From positions 1 through 35,996 of the forward strand of contig DGQT01000110.1 of NCBI GenBank assembly GCA_002390845.1: a DNA stretch of 35,996 nt, read 5' to 3'. The DNA is from Chitinophagaceae bacterium UBA4407 (GTDB taxonomy: Bacteria; Bacteroidota; Bacteroidia; Chitinophagales; Chitinophagaceae). The notes under the pieces are model-generated. The model was not told the DNA's origin, did no database searches, and was given only the letters and a program-made list of their open reading frames with translations. The translations under genes and the position numbers were made by a program. This document shows, in pieces, positions 33,425 through 35,996 of the stretch; the first letter of the stretch is position 1; the number at the start of each line of letters is the position of its first letter.

Positions 33425-33892
33425 TTAGTTTTTCAACCGAATATATTTTTCAATGTTTAGCCTGTTCACCCCTATGCTATCGATCTTTTCAATGCCTTGC
33501 TGAACAAGCGTATCATTGTTTATTGTAACAGTAAAATGAAAGTCATTTCCTTCCCATTGCCTGTCATTACAATATTCAAGATGTTCGGTATAAGCACTGT
33601 CCTGCAAAGTATACTTACCGCCGCCTGAAGAATAAAATGCAAGTGAGTCTTTCCCCCTATTTAAATCATGACCCATAAATGCGAAATGTGTATCATTGAT
33701 TACTTTTATAAATTCCTTTCCCATTGTATAATCTGTAATGGTAGAATCATTTTTCTCAACAGTAATTCCGGTGATCAGTTTCCAGGTTCCCTCTATTGGC
33801 AGTGTTGCTTTTTTTGCGGAATCATTTTGAGTTGCTTCACCGCATGATGCAAGTGTTGCGGCAAGTACTAAAAAAACAATACTTAATTTCAT
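33425..33892 (-). CDS. Lipocalin-like small lipoprotein
   Basis: The protein has 155 residues. Its lipoprotein signal is MKLSIVFLVLAATLASCGEA (lipobox LASC, Cys17). The mature part begins IEGTWKLITGI and continues through KEFIKVINDTHFAFMGHD, GGGKYTLQDSAYTEHLEYC and FTVTINNDTLVQQGIEK. This matches the layout of lipocalin-like domains common in Bacteroidota (GTWKL opening, THFA strand, GGxYTLxxxxYTE). It should be periplasmic or outer-membrane-attached. Ligand and role are unknown. Repeat arms of opposite orientation (copies 15 and 16) stand on either side of the gene. Confidence 0.82.
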   Translation of the reverse strand: MKLSIVFLVLAATLASCGEATQNDSAKKATLPIEGTWKLITGITVEKNDSTITDYTMGKEFIKVINDTHFAFMGHDLNRGKDSLAFYSSGGGKYTLQDSAYTEHLEYCNDRQWEGNDFHFTVTINNDTLVQQGIEKIDSIGVNRLNIEKYIRLKN

Positions 33893-34019
33893 GTTGTTGT
33901 TTTTATTTTCAGGAAATAAATGCGGTACACAATATATGAAAACTAATTTCTAAAATTCAACGCACTTTTTATCTTTTATCTGAATTTATTGAAGCCTTGC
34001 AAACCCTAAGCCGGACTGT

Positions 34020-34101
34020 ATCAAAGTGCTCGGCAGCATTACTTCAGTACAAGAATGCGACGCAAGGATGTTTAATTTTTATTCAATTGCCTGGCTCAAA
34101 A
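34020..34101 (-). repeat. Dispersed palindromic repeat, copy 16 (type A right arm, degenerate)
   Basis: Core CAGTACAAGAATGCGACGCA (34045-34064) is followed by AATTTTTATTCAATTG and the end CTGGCTCAAAA. No left arm is adjacent. Together with copy 15 it flanks the lipocalin-like gene in inverted orientation. Confidence 0.65.
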
Positions 34102-34113
34102 GATGTATAAAAT

Positions 34114-34147
34114 AAAAAACTGCTCCTTTCGGGAACAGTTTTTTTAT
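34114..34147 (-). terminator. Rho-independent terminator after the DUF4397 gene
   Basis: The arms AAAAAACTG-C-TCC and GGA-A-CAGTTTTTT have one internal mismatch and a short loop. On the minus strand it comes 16 bases after the stop and ends in a T-run. Confidence 0.8.
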
Positions 34148-34163
34148 AGATGCATGTGTGTAT

Positions 34164-34865
34164 TTAATTGCTTTCGTTGTGAATAATCGTACCCACTCCC
34201 AGCGCCTGCGTTCCTAAACCACCGGCAAAACCTTTTGCATAAATGGTGTATACTTTCCCACCTTGTAAAACAGTGTTCGGCAACGATAAAACTGAAGTGC
34301 TGCTGCCTGCTAAGTTTACTTCAAGATTATAAGTTCCGGCAGCAATGGTGGTGAATTGAGCCAGTGCAGCATTTGTTTGCTGATCATTAAAATTTCTGTT
34401 ACTGAATAAAATTGTTGAACCGTTTAAAATGTCAACAGCTGGAGCATTGGGACTAAAATGTAAGAACCTGATTCGCACAGAATCGCTCGATGGTACTGTA
34501 AAATTATCTTCTACTGCAACAGCTTTAATTTTACTGAGTGAATCAATGGCAAAAATAGAATAAGCCTTGTTTGGCTCTATAGTCACATCCTGGTTAACAA
34601 GCGCTGCAGAGGTAGCGGCCGAAACCATCTGTATGTTGTAAATACCGGGCTGTACCACGTAATAACCTGTATCGGACCCGTAAGCAAAGTTTTGAACAAC
34701 CACGCCGCCATTCGCGTATACATTCAGATTGGGAGCATCCGGGGAAGCGTGCACAACTGCAAAGGAAGAAACGGGCGGTGTGGTTGTGTTGCTGTTATTT
34801 ATTTTACAACTACTCACCACCAAAACAAGTGCACTTGCCGCGATAACAAAAATTGATCTTTTCAT
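34164..34865 (-). CDS. DUF4397-domain lipoprotein
   Basis: The protein has 233 residues. Its signal ends in a lipobox (VVSSCKINN, Cys20). Two DUF4397 units follow: one opens FAVVHASPDAPNLNVYANGG and the second IRFLHFSPNAPAVDILNGST. Each carries the HASPDAP-type signature and a later YNIQM / YNLEV strand. The domain is an Ig-like beta sandwich found in secreted and surface proteins of Bacteroidota and other phyla. Its function is not established. The protein is probably in the outer membrane or on the surface. Monocistronic, with its own terminator. Confidence 0.9.
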   Translation of the reverse strand: MKRSIFVIAASALVLVVSSCKINNSNTTTPPVSSFAVVHASPDAPNLNVYANGGVVVQNFAYGSDTGYYVVQPGIYNIQMVSAATSAALVNQDVTIEPNKAYSIFAIDSLSKIKAVAVEDNFTVPSSDSVRIRFLHFSPNAPAVDILNGSTILFSNRNFNDQQTNAALAQFTTIAAGTYNLEVNLAGSSTSVLSLPNTVLQGGKVYTIYAKGFAGGLGTQALGVGTIIHNESN

Positions 34866-35038
34866 TGGTTAATATTTTCGGAATGAAAGCCAATCATTAT
34901 GCCAAAGAACCCCATCGAGTGTTAAACAGTTGTAACAAAAAATATTGATGCTATTCTATTGTTAAAGATGTGTATTTGCACAATATTGCCGTAAGGAGAT
35001 GCCCCCTGATTTGGAGCAAGTTATTTGCGCTGCATTAA

Positions 35039-35068
35039 TTTGAAATAAGCAAGATTGCCGTATTATTT
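35039..35068 (+). promoter_or_regulatory. Candidate Bacteroidota-type promoter of the guanine deaminase gene
   Basis: TTTG at 35039-35042 and TATTATTT at 35061-35068 are separated by 18 bases. This fits the TTTG / TAnnTTTG pattern in spacing and partly in sequence. It would place the transcript start about 50 bases before the ATG. A/T-rich DNA gives such matches by chance. Confidence 0.35.
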
Positions 35069-35126
35069 TTTACCTTTAAACTGATCTGTATTTAATATTT
35101 TGTTTTGCTTTTTTTATAAACTGTGT

Positions 35127-35600
35127 ATGACAATCGAAGAAAAATTCATGAATGAAGCCGTACGCATTGGAATAGCGGGAATGCGTAATAAACTTGGCGG
35201 GCCTTTTGGTTGTGTGATTGTAAAGAATGGTTCAATTATCGGCAGCGGCTGCAACAGCGTTATTGTTACGAATGATCCAACGGCACATGCAGAAGTGGTT
35301 GCGATTCGTGAGGCCTGTAAAAACCTGCAATCTTTTCAATTAGAAGGTTGCGAAGTTTATACTACCTGCGAGCCTTGCCCCATGTGCATGGGCGCTTTAT
35401 ACTGGGCTCGTCCTGCAAAAATTTACTATGCCAATTCAAGGGCAGACGCTGCCAATATTGGCTTTGATGATTCTTTCATTTACGAACAAATTGCATTGCC
35501 TTTAACGCAAAGGAAAATACCAATGCAATGCCTGCATCTTAAACAGGCAACTGAAATGTTCGAAGAATGGAAAACACTCAATAACAAAACGCTTTATTAA
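35127..35600 (+). CDS. guaD: Guanine deaminase (GuaD, cytidine-deaminase fold)
   Basis: The protein has 157 residues, essentially the length of Bacillus subtilis GuaD, which it resembles throughout. Shared features are GGPFGCVIVKNG, TNDPTAHAEVVAIREACK, YTTCEPCPMCMGALYWARP, AANIGFDDSFIYEQI and a C-terminus ending in Tyr. The zinc site is His54, Cys84 and Cys87, with Glu56 as proton shuttle. The enzyme hydrolyses guanine to xanthine and ammonia in the cytoplasm, in purine salvage and nitrogen use. Start ATG at 35127 is chosen because MTIEEKFMNEAV aligns with the family; an upstream in-frame ATG at 35100 would add a meaningless hydrophobic-Cys stretch. No other purine gene is adjacent. TadA-type tRNA deaminases are the main alternative but lack the FDDSFIYE segment. 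Confidence 0.93.
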   Translation: MTIEEKFMNEAVRIGIAGMRNKLGGPFGCVIVKNGSIIGSGCNSVIVTNDPTAHAEVVAIREACKNLQSFQLEGCEVYTTCEPCPMCMGALYWARPAKIYYANSRADAANIGFDDSFIYEQIALPLTQRKIPMQCLHLKQATEMFEEWKTLNNKTLY

Positions 35601-35644
35601 TCCTTACGCATTATCATTTCCTGTTTGCCAATACAGTAATTTTT

Positions 35645-35941
35645 TGAAACCGGCATTTGTACTCTGTGGCAGCATCGTTGCGTCGCATTACGTTCATCTG
35701 TATCGCTTGATTGAGCTTTTACCGAAGCGAAGATGAAAGAACATGCAAAGCTTGCTGAGTTCCGCAGGACTGCGTCAGATTGGTGAATAGAATTGTTGCC
35801 GATGCAGTGTGAGATCCCGAAATAAATTCGGTCCCGAAATGAATTCGGGATGCCGCGCTTCGCATAAATGCCGCCATGAAAGAGGAACTGTGACACGAGC
35901 GTGGCAACAAAAGCTTCATATTAATACGAACGCCGGGATCA
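35645..35941. repeat. Dispersed palindromic repeat, copy 17 (complete; A arm and C arm)
   Basis: The left end TGAAACCGGCATTTGT, core CGTTGCGTCGCATTACGTTC (35676-35695), GATTGAGCTTTTACC and inner GAAGCGAAGATGAAAG are type A. The right part GCCATGAAAGAGGAACTGTG, GAGCGTGGCAACAAAAGC and the end GCCGGGATCAAA is type C. It embeds the small palindromes at 35814-35851. It explains most of the 396-base tail of the window; no gene is visible there. Confidence 0.8.
35814..35851. repeat. Tandem short palindromes ATCCCGAAAT...
   Basis: Two adjacent copies of roughly TCCCGAAATnAATTCGG form a direct repeat. Each is itself nearly palindromic (CCGAAAT / ATTCGG), and the outermost ATCCCGAA and TTCGGGAT also pair. 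It sits inside repeat copy 17. Confidence 0.7.
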
Positions 35942-35996
35942 AAAAAACAATGATTCAATTAATCTACAGGATAAGCAATATCCAGCAGCCAATTGC

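Noticed and set aside
34999..35126. In-frame ATG at 35100 as start of guanine deaminase
   Set aside because: It would add FCFFYKLC-type residues absent from the family. The ATG at 35127 matches the known N-terminus.

Overview
The window looks like a chromosomal segment of a Bacteroidota bacterium, most likely of the Chitinophagaceae or a close relative. The support is indirect but consistent: two secreted proteins end in type IX secretion (T9SS) sorting domains; the two-component pair is the LytTR / PF06580-kinase type common in that phylum; there are many short-lipobox lipoproteins; the sequence is A+T-rich; and most starts lack a clear Shine-Dalgarno sequence. There are no rRNA or tRNA genes and no CRISPR array.

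Layout. 1-505: the C-terminal stub of a tyrosine recombinase, with three copies of a 12-bp direct repeat beyond its stop and a dispersed repeat joined to its broken 5' side. 541-4418: a minus-strand pair, a giant adhesin-like T9SS protein (17-residue head repeats plus an S74 chaperone domain) and a secreted NTF2-like protein. 4742-7560: a LytTR response regulator and a histidine kinase with an extracytoplasmic carbohydrate-binding-like domain and TPRs. 7996-10131: an EF-G paralog with altered GTPase switch residues. 10537-13787: a coiled-coil protein, an aquaporin and an orphan oligopeptide-binding lipoprotein. 14137-15733: two small minus-strand genes, each bounded by its own private inverted 10-mer and separated by an attC-like folded spacer, the architecture of integron gene cassettes. 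16063-23396: housekeeping and metabolic genes (RlmI-like methyltransferase, NTF2-like protein, MoaD-like protein plus Asp-box propeller pair, zinc alcohol dehydrogenase, alpha/beta hydrolase, APC permease). 23899-27786: a 1295-residue secreted protein with two almost identical PhoX/DUF839-like domains. 28414-35600: an Asp-box lipoprotein, a translationally coupled LRR membrane protein / CPBP protease pair, two small lipoproteins and guanine deaminase.

The most striking feature is a dispersed intergenic repeat at 17 places. It carries the core GTTGCGTCGCACACTTGTAC (type A), a variant GTTGTGTCACTCACTTGTAC (type B), and a more distant variant around GAGCGTGGCAA (type C). Full copies are imperfect palindromes of about 170-370 bp ending in TGAgCCcGGC / GCCgGGCTCA. 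They lie in nearly every sizeable intergenic gap and often mix an A arm with a B arm. One copy abuts the broken recombinase gene. I cannot name this family.

Calls rest on reading motifs by eye. No database search, folding or alignment program was run.
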